From positions 1-64,000 of the forward strand of contig NZ_BJDX01000010.1 in the NCBI RefSeq assembly GCF_005405365.1: a DNA stretch of 64,000 nt, written 5' to 3'. This DNA comes from Enterococcus xiangfangensis (lineage in GTDB: Bacteria; Bacillota; Bacilli; Lactobacillales; Enterococcaceae). Below are positions 32,359 through 41,784 of this stretch, one piece after another. The notes under the pieces were generated by a model, which worked only from the letters and a program-made list of their open reading frames with translations, did no database searches and had not been told where the DNA came from. Both the position numbers and the translations under genes were made by a program. Numbering within the stretch: the stretch's first letter is position 1; each line of letters begins with the position of its first letter.

Positions 32359-32446
32359 CGATATTGATCGGTTTATCTATATGCTCAACTATCTGCCTAA
32401 GTTGAAAAATTCTTTTTTGGCATAGTATCTTGGCTGATTTTTTTCC

Positions 32447-34852
32447 TTACATAAACATCAGCGGGGTGGTCTCTTCCATTCCGATCATTGGATCAATGGT
32501 TTGAGCCGCGATTAATTTTGGCGTTAAAATAGTCGGTTCATTTATTGCTGGTTGTGCTTTCTCTTCAAAATTCTTAAAGGGTTCTTTTTTTGGCGGAACT
32601 GGAGCAATTTCTGCACCTTTTGTCGTGATACGTTCAATCAACGTAGTCTTTCGAACAGCAGATTCTCGATCAACACAGACTTGAAATGCTTCTTCTTCTC
32701 CTAATAAAATTAGCAGATCCTTGCTCCGAGTCACTGCTGTATATAGCAAATTGCGCTGCAGCATTCGCGAATACTGTTTAACCATTGGCAAAAGCACCAT
32801 CTTGAACTCGCTGCCTTGTGCCTTGTGGATCGAACAGCAGTAAGAAAGTTTGATCTTATTCCACTCTGAACGTTTATAACTGACTTCATTGCTGTCAAAT
32901 TGAATAACCAGCTCATCTACTTTATCCTCTGATTCTTTTGCCGGAATGATTCCGACGATCATTCCCATATCGCCGTTAAAAACATTCAGTTCCGGATTAT
33001 TGACCAGCTGCAAAACTTTATCCCCGATTCGATAGACAACATCGTTCCACTGAACTTCTTTTTTACGTCCATCGTTGGGATTAAAAATTTCCTGCATCAT
33101 TTTATTGATGGCATCAATCCCCGCCGGCCCACGGTACATCGGTGCCAATACTTGGACGTCTTGTGCAGTGAATCCTTTTTTCTTTGCCCGTTCGACGACT
33201 TGTTTGATGACCTCTTCCATTTGAAAAGCGTGACAAGCAATAAATGAGCGATCCTTTTGATTTTGATGGAAATCTTTTGGCAGTTTGCCGTCTTTGATTT
33301 CGTGAGCCAATGGAATAATCGATGAACCATCCCCTTGGCGGTAAATATCCGTCAACTCCATCTTAGGAATATCTTCGATCTGCAATAAATCATGGAAAAC
33401 TTGTCCTGGACCAACTGAAGGCAGCTGATCTTTATCACCGACAAAAATCACTTGCATATTATCCGGAATTGATTTTAACAACGTATTTGCTAACCAGGTA
33501 TCGACCATTGACATCTCATCAACGATCAGTAACCCACCATCCAATTCCTTAGCCTCGATATCCGGTGTATCATCATTTGCATTTAACCCTAACAATCGAT
33601 GGATCGTACTAGCCGGCAATCCGGTTGTTTCATTCATCCGTTTTGCGGCGCGTCCTGTCGGTGCCGCCAAAAGAATCGGAAAAATCGCGTTTGTATAATC
33701 TTTCGGATCTAACGACAAATCATTTAATTCGGCAAATAATTTAACAATTCCATTGATAACTGTAGTTTTTCCGGTTCCGGGTCCACCTGTCAAAATAAAT
33801 AGCGGCGAACGAATTGCTTCCTTGATTGCTTGATCTTGCGAGTCGCCATAAGTGATCTTTAATTGTTTCTCGATCATACGTAATTTTTTTGCAATCGTCT
33901 CTTGCGGATAATTGATTTCTTTTTTTCGTGCCAATAACCGTTCGATCGAAGCGGCGATTCCCCATTCACTATAAAACAAGGTATTTTCATAAATTTTCGT
34001 CGCTTCTTGTTGGATTTTTTCTTCTTCCACCAGTTGGATGATCATAGTAGCGATCTGATCCGGTGCAATTTCAACCGGCCGTGTGGTCTCTAAAAGCTGC
34101 AAGACTTCTGTCAACAGCTGTTGTGCTTCGACATAAGTATCGCCGCTTTGATTGGCATCTTCATTGACTTGATGAAAAATTGCCGCTCGTATCCGTTGTG
34201 GGCTGTCTGCTTTGATTCCCAACTGCTCGGCTAAACTATCAGCCTTTTTAAACCCAATTCCTTCAATATCTTCGACCAATTGGTAAGGGTTTTCTGCGAT
34301 CACTTCTAATGCTTCATTTCGATAAGTTTGAAAAATAGCAAATGAAAGTTGACTACCAAAGCCGTAACGGCTCAACCCAACGATGATCTGTTCCATTCCA
34401 TGATTCTGACGAATAGTATCGACGATTACTTTTTGTTTTTTAGGATTCAAGTTAGGAATTTTGGCTAATACAGCAGGATTTTCCATGATCTGATCAATCG
34501 CTTCTTCACCTAAAACTTCAATGATTTTTTCAGCCGTTTTTTTCCCAATACCTGGAAACTTCTCACTTGAAAGATAATTGATCAAACCATTGGCCGAAGT
34601 CGGATGCGCCTGCTCATAGCTTTCAACTAAAAATTGTTTGCCGTATCGAGGATGCTCTACAAAATGCCCCAAGAAACGATAATCTTCATCTTCTTGCATA
34701 TCACCAAAACTACCAGTGACAACAATTTCCTGTTCAAGATAATCGCTGTTCGTCTCACTGATTTTGATCAGCATAACTTTGTAAAAATTGCTGGGGTTTT
34801 GAAAAAAGATTACTTTTAAAGTCCCTACAATATATAACTGTTCATCTGGCAT
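32447..34852 (-). CDS. recD2: ATP-dependent DNA helicase RecD2 (YrrC)
   Basis: This 801-residue superfamily 1B helicase moves 5' to 3'. It has the long N-terminal RecD2 region with helix-hairpin-helix elements (FPGIGKKTAEKIIEVLG; VEDIEGIGFKKADSLAEQLG), Walker A LTGGPGTGKTTV, LLIVDEMSMVDTWL (motif II), FVGDKDQLPSVGPG (motif III) and SIHKAQGSEF (motif V) with NLLYTAVTR near the end. RecBC is absent in such organisms; RecD2 acts in repair and fork maintenance. The last 90 residues (Pro/Thr/Ile-rich) are a tail. Strong ribosome binding site AAAGGAGGAG. Confidence 0.93.
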   Translation of the reverse strand: MPDEQLYIVGTLKVIFFQNPSNFYKVMLIKISETNSDYLEQEIVVTGSFGDMQEDEDYRFLGHFVEHPRYGKQFLVESYEQAHPTSANGLINYLSSEKFPGIGKKTAEKIIEVLGEEAIDQIMENPAVLAKIPNLNPKKQKVIVDTIRQNHGMEQIIVGLSRYGFGSQLSFAIFQTYRNEALEVIAENPYQLVEDIEGIGFKKADSLAEQLGIKADSPQRIRAAIFHQVNEDANQSGDTYVEAQQLLTEVLQLLETTRPVEIAPDQIATMIIQLVEEEKIQQEATKIYENTLFYSEWGIAASIERLLARKKEINYPQETIAKKLRMIEKQLKITYGDSQDQAIKEAIRSPLFILTGGPGTGKTTVINGIVKLFAELNDLSLDPKDYTNAIFPILLAAPTGRAAKRMNETTGLPASTIHRLLGLNANDDTPDIEAKELDGGLLIVDEMSMVDTWLANTLLKSIPDNMQVIFVGDKDQLPSVGPGQVFHDLLQIEDIPKMELTDIYRQGDGSSIIPLAHEIKDGKLPKDFHQNQKDRSFIACHAFQMEEVIKQVVERAKKKGFTAQDVQVLAPMYRGPAGIDAINKMMQEIFNPNDGRKKEVQWNDVVYRIGDKVLQLVNNPELNVFNGDMGMIVGIIPAKESEDKVDELVIQFDSNEVSYKRSEWNKIKLSYCCSIHKAQGSEFKMVLLPMVKQYSRMLQRNLLYTAVTRSKDLLILLGEEEAFQVCVDRESAVRKTTLIERITTKGAEIAPVPPKKEPFKNFEEKAQPAINEPTILTPKLIAAQTIDPMIGMEETTPLMFM

Positions 34853-34888
34853 TTTGCCGCTCCTCCTTTCTAAAATAGTCAGTGCTGA

Positions 34889-35542
34889 CTAAAGCAATGA
34901 ATCAGGTTTAGGCCCAATTCCTTCTAAAAAGCTGACGTCGTTCCATTGGATCAATTTATACGGTGGTTTATTGTCCGCTTCTAAAATGGTCAAGCTGTTA
35001 TTGAACAACCCACCCATCGCGCGCAGTTCACCTAAAGATTTGCCTGTCAATGCTTGAACTGCCGCAGTCAATGCGGCCCCATGCCCAACGAAAAGTAGCG
35101 GTCCAGTTTGAGCTTCAGCTACCGCTTTTTCTACTAAGTCATTGATTCGCTTCAACATATCTTCAATTTTTTCCCCCTCAAAAGGAGTTGGATCGTACAA
35201 GTCCAAGTGATGCCGCAAATTTACCATATCCTCTGGATAACGTTCCATGATCACTGGGATCAGCTGTCCTTCTAAAGTTCCTAAGCCAAGTTCTCGCAAG
35301 TCTTCTGAACGAACGATCTCAGCCGGCTGCACCAGCTGTTTATTGATTCCTTCAGCAGTCAGATACGCCCGCTTCAAACTACTGGTATAAATTTTTTCAA
35401 AAGGAATGTCTTTCAATTCATTTCCTAAAGCTTTGATCGCCGCTAAACTTTCCGGCAACAACGGAGAATCCCCCATCATCCCTTGGAAACGTTTCTCTTG
35501 ATTCCAACGAGTCTTGCCGTGACGCGTAAAGTAAAGTTTCAT
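34889..35542 (-). CDS. Histidine phosphatase family protein (phosphoglycerate mutase-like)
   Basis: A 217-residue cytosolic phosphatase of the phosphoglycerate mutase-like group: the RHGKT motif with the phosphohistidine (His8) near the start, SSLKRAYLTAEG, ELGLGTLEGQ with the second Arg/Glu region and VGHGAALTAAV with the last His. The lineup is that of broad-range phosphatases (PhoE/GpmB-like) rather than glycolytic mutases, whose signature is longer. It follows trmL by 25 bp and precedes recD2 in a likely operon; substrate unknown. Confidence 0.78.
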   Translation of the reverse strand: MKLYFTRHGKTRWNQEKRFQGMMGDSPLLPESLAAIKALGNELKDIPFEKIYTSSLKRAYLTAEGINKQLVQPAEIVRSEDLRELGLGTLEGQLIPVIMERYPEDMVNLRHHLDLYDPTPFEGEKIEDMLKRINDLVEKAVAEAQTGPLLFVGHGAALTAAVQALTGKSLGELRAMGGLFNNSLTILEADNKPPYKLIQWNDVSFLEGIGPKPDSLL

Positions 35543-35567
35543 AAAATTTTCTCTCCAAGTCCTTTAT

Positions 35568-36071
35568 TTAGTCTAATTTATCGTGTTCATAATGATGCGT
35601 CAAATCCAACTGTGGGAAATCTTGTTGGCGCAGTGCTTCATAAACGACTAATGCAACGGTATTGGAAAGATTCAATGAACGAACATGTTCATCATTCATT
35701 GGAATACGTAAACACTTTTCTTCGTTTTCCCGCATAAATTCTTCCGGCAGTCCCGTTGTCTCTTTTCCAAACATAAAGAAATGATCACCTTCAGTATAAT
35801 CAATTTCTGAATACGTTGCATTGGCAAATTTTGTAATCAAGTGCAACGGTTGATTGCCTAAATACTCTAAAAAGGCTGCCAAATCTTGATGATAAGTGAT
35901 GTTCACGTCATTCCAATAATCAAGACCCGCCCGTTTCAAATGTTTGTCATCAGTGGAAAAGCCTAGAGGTTCAATCAAATGCAGCGGTGAATTGGTCGCC
36001 GCACAAGTCCGTGCGATATTTCCTGTATTAGCAGGAATCTGTGGTTCAAATAATACGATATGGTTTGTCAT
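35568..36071 (-). CDS. trmL: tRNA (cytidine/uridine(34)-2'-O)-methyltransferase TrmL
   Basis: The 167-residue SPOUT methyltransferase has [20 protein letters not shown] at the N terminus and the knot sequence [14 protein letters not shown] and [20 protein letters not shown] at the C-terminal knot, all typical of TrmL (CspR/YibK). It methylates the wobble ribose of tRNALeu isoacceptors using S-adenosylmethionine. It lies just behind a putative small RNA (36125-36240) whose terminator could also attenuate trmL. Confidence 0.9.
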   Translation of the reverse strand: MTNHIVLFEPQIPANTGNIARTCAATNSPLHLIEPLGFSTDDKHLKRAGLDYWNDVNITYHQDLAAFLEYLGNQPLHLITKFANATYSEIDYTEGDHFFMFGKETTGLPEEFMRENEEKCLRIPMNDEHVRSLNLSNTVALVVYEALRQQDFPQLDLTHHYEHDKLD

Positions 36072-36124
36072 GATAGTTCCCTCGTTCTGATTTAAGATTT
36101 ATTTTCATAAAACTGCTTTTAAAC

Positions 36125-36240
36125 AAAAAAAAAACGTACCAACTCGGTGTCTAGCACGGCGAGTCACTACGTTAGTGAAGCACTTTTCACTAACTTTTAT
36201 CAGAACAGGAACCTGATAAAAACCAATGAAAAACAACTTG
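36125..36240 (-). ncRNA. Candidate structured small RNA (or attenuated leader of trmL)
   Basis: Minus-strand promoter TTGCAT (36269-36274)-17-TATAGT (36246-36251) predicts a start near 36240. The 115-nt RNA holds three hairpins: TTTTATCAG/CTGATAAAA (36195-36221), GTTAGTGAA/TTCACTAAC (36171-36194) and a GC-rich terminator stem (36135-36170) with ten Us (36125-36134). No ORF inside. No known Rfam family recognised by eye. Confidence 0.6.
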
Positions 36241-36245
36241 TTAGT

Positions 36246-36274
36246 ACTATAACATCACCAAGTAACAAATGCAA
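36246..36274 (-). promoter_or_regulatory. Promoter of the 115-nt RNA/trmL leader
   Basis: TTGCAT, 17 bp, TATAGT on the minus strand. Confidence 0.6.
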
Positions 36275-36311
36275 CCTTCTGTTTTCATGAATCCGAATGA
36301 AAGCGATTACT

Positions 36312-37139
36312 CTAATATCCTTTTAATATTTCGACATCAATTGTTATTTTCCTCAAAGGATCTTGCGCTAAATTCGCTTTAACTTCCGCAGGGACTTGCC
36401 ATTCTAACGGCGACATCTCTAACAGATCCAAACGATTTTCTGCCGGAATCTCAAACTCATAAGTTACTCGTTCCCGCTGGTCAATCGTCATCTCTTCTGA
36501 AAACCGCTGAATGACTGCTTCATTCGAATATGCTTTGCCATCAGGATGGTAGATTGCACGCAATTCTTGCAAATATCCGGTTTGCGGAACAACTTTGATC
36601 ACACACCCATCCGGTTTCAACACACGCTTGAACTCACGATAATGTGAAGGTGAAAAAATATTTAAGATTGTATCAAAGGATTGATCAGCAAACGGCAAGT
36701 TTGTTAAATCTGCGACACACCAAAAAGCCTCGATTGGTTGATTACTAGCCAAGTAAATCCCTTCTTTAGCAATATCAAAGCCAATCGTCACTGGATTTTT
36801 CTTTAATTGGGTAATTTGTTGTAAGAAGCTGCCTTCGCCGCAGCCTATATCTAATAAATTCCCTGTCTGAATCAGCTGAGTAATTTTTTCGATGACTGGC
36901 TGATACATACCTGAACGGATCATTCGTCCCCGTGGCGTGAACATCTGATTGTCATAGTCCGTCTTGATTTGGTGATCTAAAAAATATAACGTACCTTTTT
37001 TCGACAAATCAAAGCGATGACCGTTCACGCAAATCAAACTTTTTTCTTGTTGGATCATTTCATGGCGGCATTTTGGACAACTGAACAGCTCATGCTGCTC
37101 TGCTAAAAACAAAGCACTCCGCTCAATTTTTTTAAGCAT
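36312..37139 (-). CDS. rlmA: 23S rRNA (guanine-N1) methyltransferase, RlmA type
   Basis: The 275-residue protein begins (MLKKIERSALFLAEQHELFS) with a zinc-finger module (CPKCRHEMIQQEKSLICVNG followed by His), then a class I methyltransferase: motif I LLDIGCGEGSF, a motif II Asp (GFDIAKEG) and the NIFSPSHYREFKRVLKPDG motif IV/V region. This layout is that of RlmA(I)/RlmA(II), which methylate G745 or G748 and the latter gives tylosin resistance. Which guanine cannot be read from the sequence. Start ATG follows AAGGAAGTG; the longer frame lacks a ribosome binding site. Confidence 0.85.
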   Translation of the reverse strand: MLKKIERSALFLAEQHELFSCPKCRHEMIQQEKSLICVNGHRFDLSKKGTLYFLDHQIKTDYDNQMFTPRGRMIRSGMYQPVIEKITQLIQTGNLLDIGCGEGSFLQQITQLKKNPVTIGFDIAKEGIYLASNQPIEAFWCVADLTNLPFADQSFDTILNIFSPSHYREFKRVLKPDGCVIKVVPQTGYLQELRAIYHPDGKAYSNEAVIQRFSEEMTIDQRERVTYEFEIPAENRLDLLEMSPLEWQVPAEVKANLAQDPLRKITIDVEILKGY

Positions 37140-37365
37140 TTTTTCACTTCCTTTTTGCTGATTATCATAGCACAGTTCTGCTATTCCTACTATCACCGAG
37201 ATATGCTAAACTAGATGCGAGGCGACACTTGAAGTTTGATACAACGGTTTATACTGAAAATTCATATCTGAAACATTGCTTTGGACAAACACTGAGCTGT
37301 CTATTTTTCTGATTGAAGACCGTTTTGCCTTAACTATTGATTTAAAAAAACTGGAGGATTGAATC

Positions 37366-38001
37366 TTGATTAAAGAATTTTGTGCGGAAAATTATACGGA
37401 TATCCCAAAAGCGATCCAAGCAGGAGCCGGCCGGATTGAACTATGCGACAACTTAGCTGTCGGTGGTACGACCCCTAGCATGGGAGTAATCGAAGAAGTC
37501 TTAGCCTTTGCTGGTGAAAAACATATCCCTGTCATGACTATGATCCGACCGCGCGGCGGAGATTTTGTCTATAACGACATTGAACTAAAAATCATGGAAA
37601 ATGATTTGATTCATGCTAAAAATGCCGGAACTGACGGCGTTGTGTTTGGCTGTTTGACAGAAAATAATGAAGTCGATGAAGAAGCACTGGAAATGTTATT
37701 AGGCAACAGTGCAGGCTTGATGACGACCTTCCACATGGCATTTGATGAACTTTCAAAAGAAGACCAGTTTAAAACGATCGATTGGTTTGCTCGTCTTGGG
37801 ATCGACCGAATTCTTACTCATGGTGGCCCAGCATCTGCCACGATCGATGAAACCTTGCCGCACTTGAAAGAATTAATCGACTACGCAGCTGGTCGTATCA
37901 TTATTTTGCCTGGTGGAGGAATTACCGCAGAAAACGCCGAACGAATCGCTCAAACATTAGGGGTAAACGAACTGCATGGTACAAAAATCGTAGCGCAGTA
38001 A
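37366..38001 (+). CDS. cutC: CutC-family protein (PF03932)
   Basis: The 211-residue protein is a TIM barrel: IKEFCAENYTDIPKAIQAGA, RIELCDNLAVGGTTPSMG, VMTMIRPRGGDFVYND, TFHMAFDELS, and DRILTHGGPASATIDETL. Once named copper homeostasis factor; E. faecalis CutC has been reported to bind copper, but its enzymatic role is unknown. TTG start with GGAGGATTGAATC before it. Terminator at 38034-38073. Confidence 0.87.
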   Translation: MIKEFCAENYTDIPKAIQAGAGRIELCDNLAVGGTTPSMGVIEEVLAFAGEKHIPVMTMIRPRGGDFVYNDIELKIMENDLIHAKNAGTDGVVFGCLTENNEVDEEALEMLLGNSAGLMTTFHMAFDELSKEDQFKTIDWFARLGIDRILTHGGPASATIDETLPHLKELIDYAAGRIIILPGGGITAENAERIAQTLGVNELHGTKIVAQ

Positions 38002-38033
38002 TAAAAACTGTATTAAGATCTTTTTTACACTCG

Positions 38034-38073
38034 AAGGGCTGTGACAATTGCTTGTCACAGCCCTCCTTTTTTA
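38034..38073 (+). terminator. Terminator of cutC
   Basis: AGGGCTGTGACAA with complement around TTGC, followed by CCTTTTTT. It overlaps the end of the converging Nudix-type gene. Confidence 0.88.
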
Positions 38074-38498
38074 GTGATAAATTTTTCGATTCGAGCAAGC
38101 CAGCGGTTTTGTCTAAAACGCCACCGAACTGGATAACGCCCCGTCAAATAATCCTTGATTTGGCGATGCCGATCGGGGAAAATATTCAGCGGCAGATTAT
38201 GGATATCAAAAAAATTGAAGGCACCATAATCTTGCGATTCCATCCTGCTTTGCGAAACCGTTTCTTGTACTTTATACACATACGTGATTTCTTCGTGATA
38301 CTCTTTTGTATAAATACCAATCAGATCTTCAACAGTACTATCAAAAGAAAGCAATTCCTTGATCAAGCGCTGCATCCCCTCTCGTTCCTTTTCATTTGGA
38401 AGCAGAGCACCTCCCGGCAAATCCCAAACAGGCATTCCTGGCCGGCGAACCAATAAAATCAATCCATTACGAATAATAATGGCATAAGCATTTTTCAA
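38055..38498 (-). CDS. Nudix-like protein with degenerate catalytic box
   Basis: The 147-residue protein has the Nudix fold (AYAIIIRNGLILLVRRPGMP, WDLPGGALLPNEKE). Aligned to the Nudix box Gx5Ex7REUxEExGU, it has Gly and the first Glu (GALLPNE), but the RE pair is RL and the EE is EL, so metal-binding glutamates are missing. It may be a non-catalytic binding protein or a diverged hydrolase. It ends within the cutC terminator on the opposite strand, with no downstream partner. Confidence 0.65.
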   Translation of the reverse strand: MKNAYAIIIRNGLILLVRRPGMPVWDLPGGALLPNEKEREGMQRLIKELLSFDSTVEDLIGIYTKEYHEEITYVYKVQETVSQSRMESQDYGAFNFFDIHNLPLNIFPDRHRQIKDYLTGRYPVRWRFRQNRWLARIEKFITKKGGL

Positions 38499-38539
38499 AA
38501 TTTTTCACTACTTTCAGCATATGTCTTTTAAATCAGCAA

Positions 38540-39910
38540 TCATTGTCCAATAAACCGTTCCATAAAGAGACTGGCAATATTGAAATAAATCAGAACACTG
38601 GTCAAATCACTCAACGTGGTGATAAATGGACCGCTGGCGACCGCCGGGTCAAATCCTAAGCGCTCCATGACCATCGGGATCCAGCTGCCGGCCAATGTCG
38701 CTACTGTAATTGCTGCCATCATCGCTGCACCAATCACAAAGCCTAAAATAAAATTATGTTTCCAAATACCGACAATAATAAAAATCGTTATACCTGTCAC
38801 GAAACCCGTCACTAACCCAGTCAAAATTTCACCGAGAACTAGCTTGCCAAAATTTTTCTCACTGTCATCAGAAATCGCTAAGCGCCGCACGGCAACCGCT
38901 AATGATTGGGTCCCAGCATTACCCGCAGTTCCTGTAATCAGTGAGATAAAAACCGCTAAAATGCTTGCTTTACTAACAAGCGCTTCGTAATGATTGATTA
39001 ATGTCGCAGTCGTCATTCCTAAAAACAGCAACGTAATCAGCCACGGCAACCGTCTTGAAGCTGCTTTGACAGGATTCTCATCGACTTCATCGACATTAAC
39101 CCCCGCTAAACCGGAATAATCACTAGCCGCTTCATCATCGATTACATCGATGATATCATCGACAGTCACGATTCCCAACAAATGATCTTCATAGTCTGTT
39201 ACAGGCAAAGCAAGGAAGTCATAGTCACGAAATGTTTGTGCGACATCTTCTTGATCATCGCCCACGTGAACTGAGATTACCCGCTCGCTCATCACTTCAG
39301 AGACCATCGTATCGTCATCATTGATGATCAAATCACGCAGTGAGATAACTCCTACTAACTGATTGTCATCATTTACGACATAAGTATAATAGATTGTCTC
39401 CGCGATTTGAGCTTCCTTTTTCAAAACATACATGGCAGAACGAACGGTTTGATTTGCCACGATTGAAACAAACTCTGTCGTCATCAAAGACCCAGCCGTA
39501 TCATCTTCATAATGAAGCAGGTCGCGGATCTCATTGGCGTGCTCAGAATCCATCAAGCTCAAGTATTTCGCTACTGGTTTTTTATCCAGCTCATTTAGCA
39601 AATCCACCGCGTTATCTGTATACATCTCAGACAACATATCAGCAGCGTATTGCGGACGCATCTCAGTCAAATACTCATCAACGTAATCATCATCTTCTTC
39701 AATGACATCAAACATGTCCGCCAACTCTTTAGGCGACAGGTATGAATACATGAGCTGCCGTTCTTCTTGGTTCAGAGATTGATAAAATTGTCCTTGATCA
39801 TAAAAATGCATCTCCAAAAAGTGATCACGAAACGCCTGCAAATCATTCTGATCCAGTTCCTCCCGTAATTGTTGGAAATGTTTTTCTAGTTCTTCTTGGT
39901 TCTCATCCAT
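38540..39910 (-). CDS. mgtE: Magnesium transporter MgtE
   Basis: The 456-residue protein shows the MgtE plan: N domain (1-130), a CBS pair (about 130-260 with EVMSERVISVHVGDDQEDVA and LPVTDYEDHLLGIVTVDDII), a plug helix, and five membrane helices with the selectivity segment GTAGNAGTQSLAVAVR. Cytosolic domains gate the channel in response to Mg. Start MDENQEEL follows GAGGTGAGATTG. No M-box riboswitch is seen in front of it. Confidence 0.93.
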   Translation of the reverse strand: MDENQEELEKHFQQLREELDQNDLQAFRDHFLEMHFYDQGQFYQSLNQEERQLMYSYLSPKELADMFDVIEEDDDYVDEYLTEMRPQYAADMLSEMYTDNAVDLLNELDKKPVAKYLSLMDSEHANEIRDLLHYEDDTAGSLMTTEFVSIVANQTVRSAMYVLKKEAQIAETIYYTYVVNDDNQLVGVISLRDLIINDDDTMVSEVMSERVISVHVGDDQEDVAQTFRDYDFLALPVTDYEDHLLGIVTVDDIIDVIDDEAASDYSGLAGVNVDEVDENPVKAASRRLPWLITLLFLGMTTATLINHYEALVSKASILAVFISLITGTAGNAGTQSLAVAVRRLAISDDSEKNFGKLVLGEILTGLVTGFVTGITIFIIVGIWKHNFILGFVIGAAMMAAITVATLAGSWIPMVMERLGFDPAVASGPFITTLSDLTSVLIYFNIASLFMERFIGQ

Positions 39911-39948
39911 CAATCTCACCTCACTCATTTTGATAAATTATTTTGCAC

Positions 39949-39993
39949 AAAAAAACAATGCTGCTCATTTCAATATCTTTTTGATCAGCAGCA
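39949..39993 (-). terminator. Terminator after the pseudouridine synthase gene
   Basis: GCTGCT/AGCAGC stem with partial extension, ATTG and seven Us on the minus strand, about 90 bp downstream of the gene at 40082. Confidence 0.65.
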
Positions 39994-40081
39994 GTCAATT
40001 TTTGAATTCACTTTTTGACTAAACCTTTTTCTATTACTAACAACTTTGAAAATTCGCATCAGTGCTTGTCTTTTGATTTCT

Positions 40082-40975
40082 CTAGATAGATTCGGCAACT
40101 TTTTCCATATCAACAGCTAGCGGTAGTTCAAAAGATAAGTCTTCGCCAGTAAACGGATGCGGAAATGTCAGCGAGTAACAATGTAGCGCTTGCCGCTCGA
40201 TTCCTAAATTCATTGCACCGGCATACAGATCATCGCCTAACAAAGGGCAGCCGATTGCTGAAAAATGTACCCGAATTTGATGAGTCCGGCCAGTGTGTAA
40301 TTGAACATCCACTAACGCACATGATTGATTCCTTTTTTTCAACCAATATTCAGTCTCGGCATTTTGACCCGTTTCGATCACTTGACGCTTTAATAATGAG
40401 GATAGATCACGACCGATGGGTAAAGAAATATTTCCGTGTTTTTCTAATGCGGCTACTTCACCAGAGACTAACGCCTGATATTTTTTGATAAACTGTTTTT
40501 TTTGCAGACTCTGATCTAACTTCGCGTGGGCAAAACCATGTTTAGCAAACAACATCAAACCCGAAGTATCACGATCCAAACGCGTCACGACGTGGACTAC
40601 TTGGTTGGTATAATCTTTAGCTACATAGTAAGCTTTGACACGATTAGCCATCGTTCCCCGCGGATGATACTGCGCTGGGATAGAAGCAATCCCAGCTGGT
40701 TTATTAACTACTAATACGTGCGCATCTTCAAAGACAACCTCGAGAGGCACATCATCTGCTAACAACGTCTCATGCGGTTCTTCATCTGGAATCACAACAG
40801 TTACCATATCATGGGATTTTAAAGAAAACAAGACGTTTTGTTCGGTCCCATTTACTAAAATTTTCCCGCCCTTGAATTTAATTTTAGCTAGTAATTTTTT
40901 TGAAATGCCTTGGCGTTTTAGAAACGTCCGTACGAGCAAACTTTCCTGCTCCTGATAAGTCCATTTAAATTCCAC
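40082..40975 (-). CDS. RluA/RluD-family rRNA pseudouridine synthase
   Basis: The 297-residue enzyme has an S4-like N-terminal domain (LVRTFLKRQGISKKLLAKIK), the catalytic motif VTRLDRDTSGLMLFAKH with the nucleophilic Asp, and the C-terminal HTGRTHQIRVHFSAIGCPLL signature. It converts uridines of rRNA or tRNA to pseudouridine; the exact site depends on subfamily (RluD, YjbO). It stands 5 bp behind nadK in the relQ-nadK-rlu operon, a typical Firmicutes arrangement. Confidence 0.9.
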   Translation of the reverse strand: MEFKWTYQEQESLLVRTFLKRQGISKKLLAKIKFKGGKILVNGTEQNVLFSLKSHDMVTVVIPDEEPHETLLADDVPLEVVFEDAHVLVVNKPAGIASIPAQYHPRGTMANRVKAYYVAKDYTNQVVHVVTRLDRDTSGLMLFAKHGFAHAKLDQSLQKKQFIKKYQALVSGEVAALEKHGNISLPIGRDLSSLLKRQVIETGQNAETEYWLKKRNQSCALVDVQLHTGRTHQIRVHFSAIGCPLLGDDLYAGAMNLGIERQALHCYSLTFPHPFTGEDLSFELPLAVDMEKVAESI

Positions 40976-40980
40976 AAAAA

Positions 40981-41784
40981 TTAATCCTCTCGAATAAAGG
41001 CATCTTTTACCCGATGCCAGAAATGCATATGCCGATAAGAAGCGAAATGAATCCGTTCATCAGCGATTCTATATTTAATCGATACGATATCCTTTCGAAT
41101 GATATCAAGTTGATCGATCGTAATCAAATGTTCCTCATTGCTTTTTAAGCGAACATCAATCCATTCATGAGAACCAATGATACTTGGTGAACCCAATGTT
41201 CGAAAAACGCGATTATTTAATGAAGCAATCTCTGCTAATTGCATCGCATTGATGCTTGGATGAACGACTGCTCCACCGACACTCTTATTATACGCTGTCG
41301 AGCCGGTTGGGGTAGAGATTGCTAAGCCGTCACCGCGAAAGCGTTCGAACAATTCTTCTTTAATGTACACATCCGCCACCATCGTACGGCTGCCCTTGCG
41401 GATCGTTGATTCATTCAAGGCTAAAAAATGCCGCTGATCACCGCTTCGAGTAGTCAAAATGACATCTAACAACGGATAACTGACACTTTTTCCTTGTTCG
41501 CCGCTCAAACTATTAACTAGTTCTGGCAACTCATAATCCCGCCAATCGGTGTAAAAGCCTAAATGACCGGTATGAACTCCCAAAAAGCGGACTTCATTCA
41601 AGCGATGATTGTACCGATGAAAAGCCGATAGCAATGTCCCATCTCCACCAATCGTGATCACAAGTTCCGGATCCCGTTCAACGATTTCCAAATCGTCTTT
41701 ATCCGCTAATAACGCCCGCAAGCGTTGCAATACTAGAATTGATTTTTCTTCTTGATTATGGATGATTCCGATCCTTAGAGTCAT
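40981..41784 (-). CDS. nadK: NAD kinase
   Basis: The 267-residue enzyme makes NADP from NAD with ATP or polyphosphate. Key motifs are VITIGGDGTLLSAFH (GGDGT, catalytic Asp), LNESTIRKGSRTMVADV, and RGDGLAISTPTGSTAYNKSVGG. Start at MTLRIGIIHN is favoured: the longer frame reaches into relQ with no signal. The 29-base overlap with relQ is usual in these bacteria. Confidence 0.94.
   Translation of the reverse strand: MTLRIGIIHNQEEKSILVLQRLRALLADKDDLEIVERDPELVITIGGDGTLLSAFHRYNHRLNEVRFLGVHTGHLGFYTDWRDYELPELVNSLSGEQGKSVSYPLLDVILTTRSGDQRHFLALNESTIRKGSRTMVADVYIKEELFERFRGDGLAISTPTGSTAYNKSVGGAVVHPSINAMQLAEIASLNNRVFRTLGSPSIIGSHEWIDVRLKSNEEHLITIDQLDIIRKDIVSIKYRIADERIHFASYRHMHFWHRVKDAFIRED

Noticed and set aside
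36125..36240. Resemblance of the RNA's 3' hairpin (CACCGAGTTGGTAC with U-run) to the end of type II-A tracrRNA
   Set aside because: No cas gene, CRISPR repeat or anti-repeat is visible nearby; the similarity covers only a short terminator-like stem and may be chance.
36072..36240. T-box riboswitch in front of trmL
   Set aside because: The conserved T-box sequence and specifier loop are absent.
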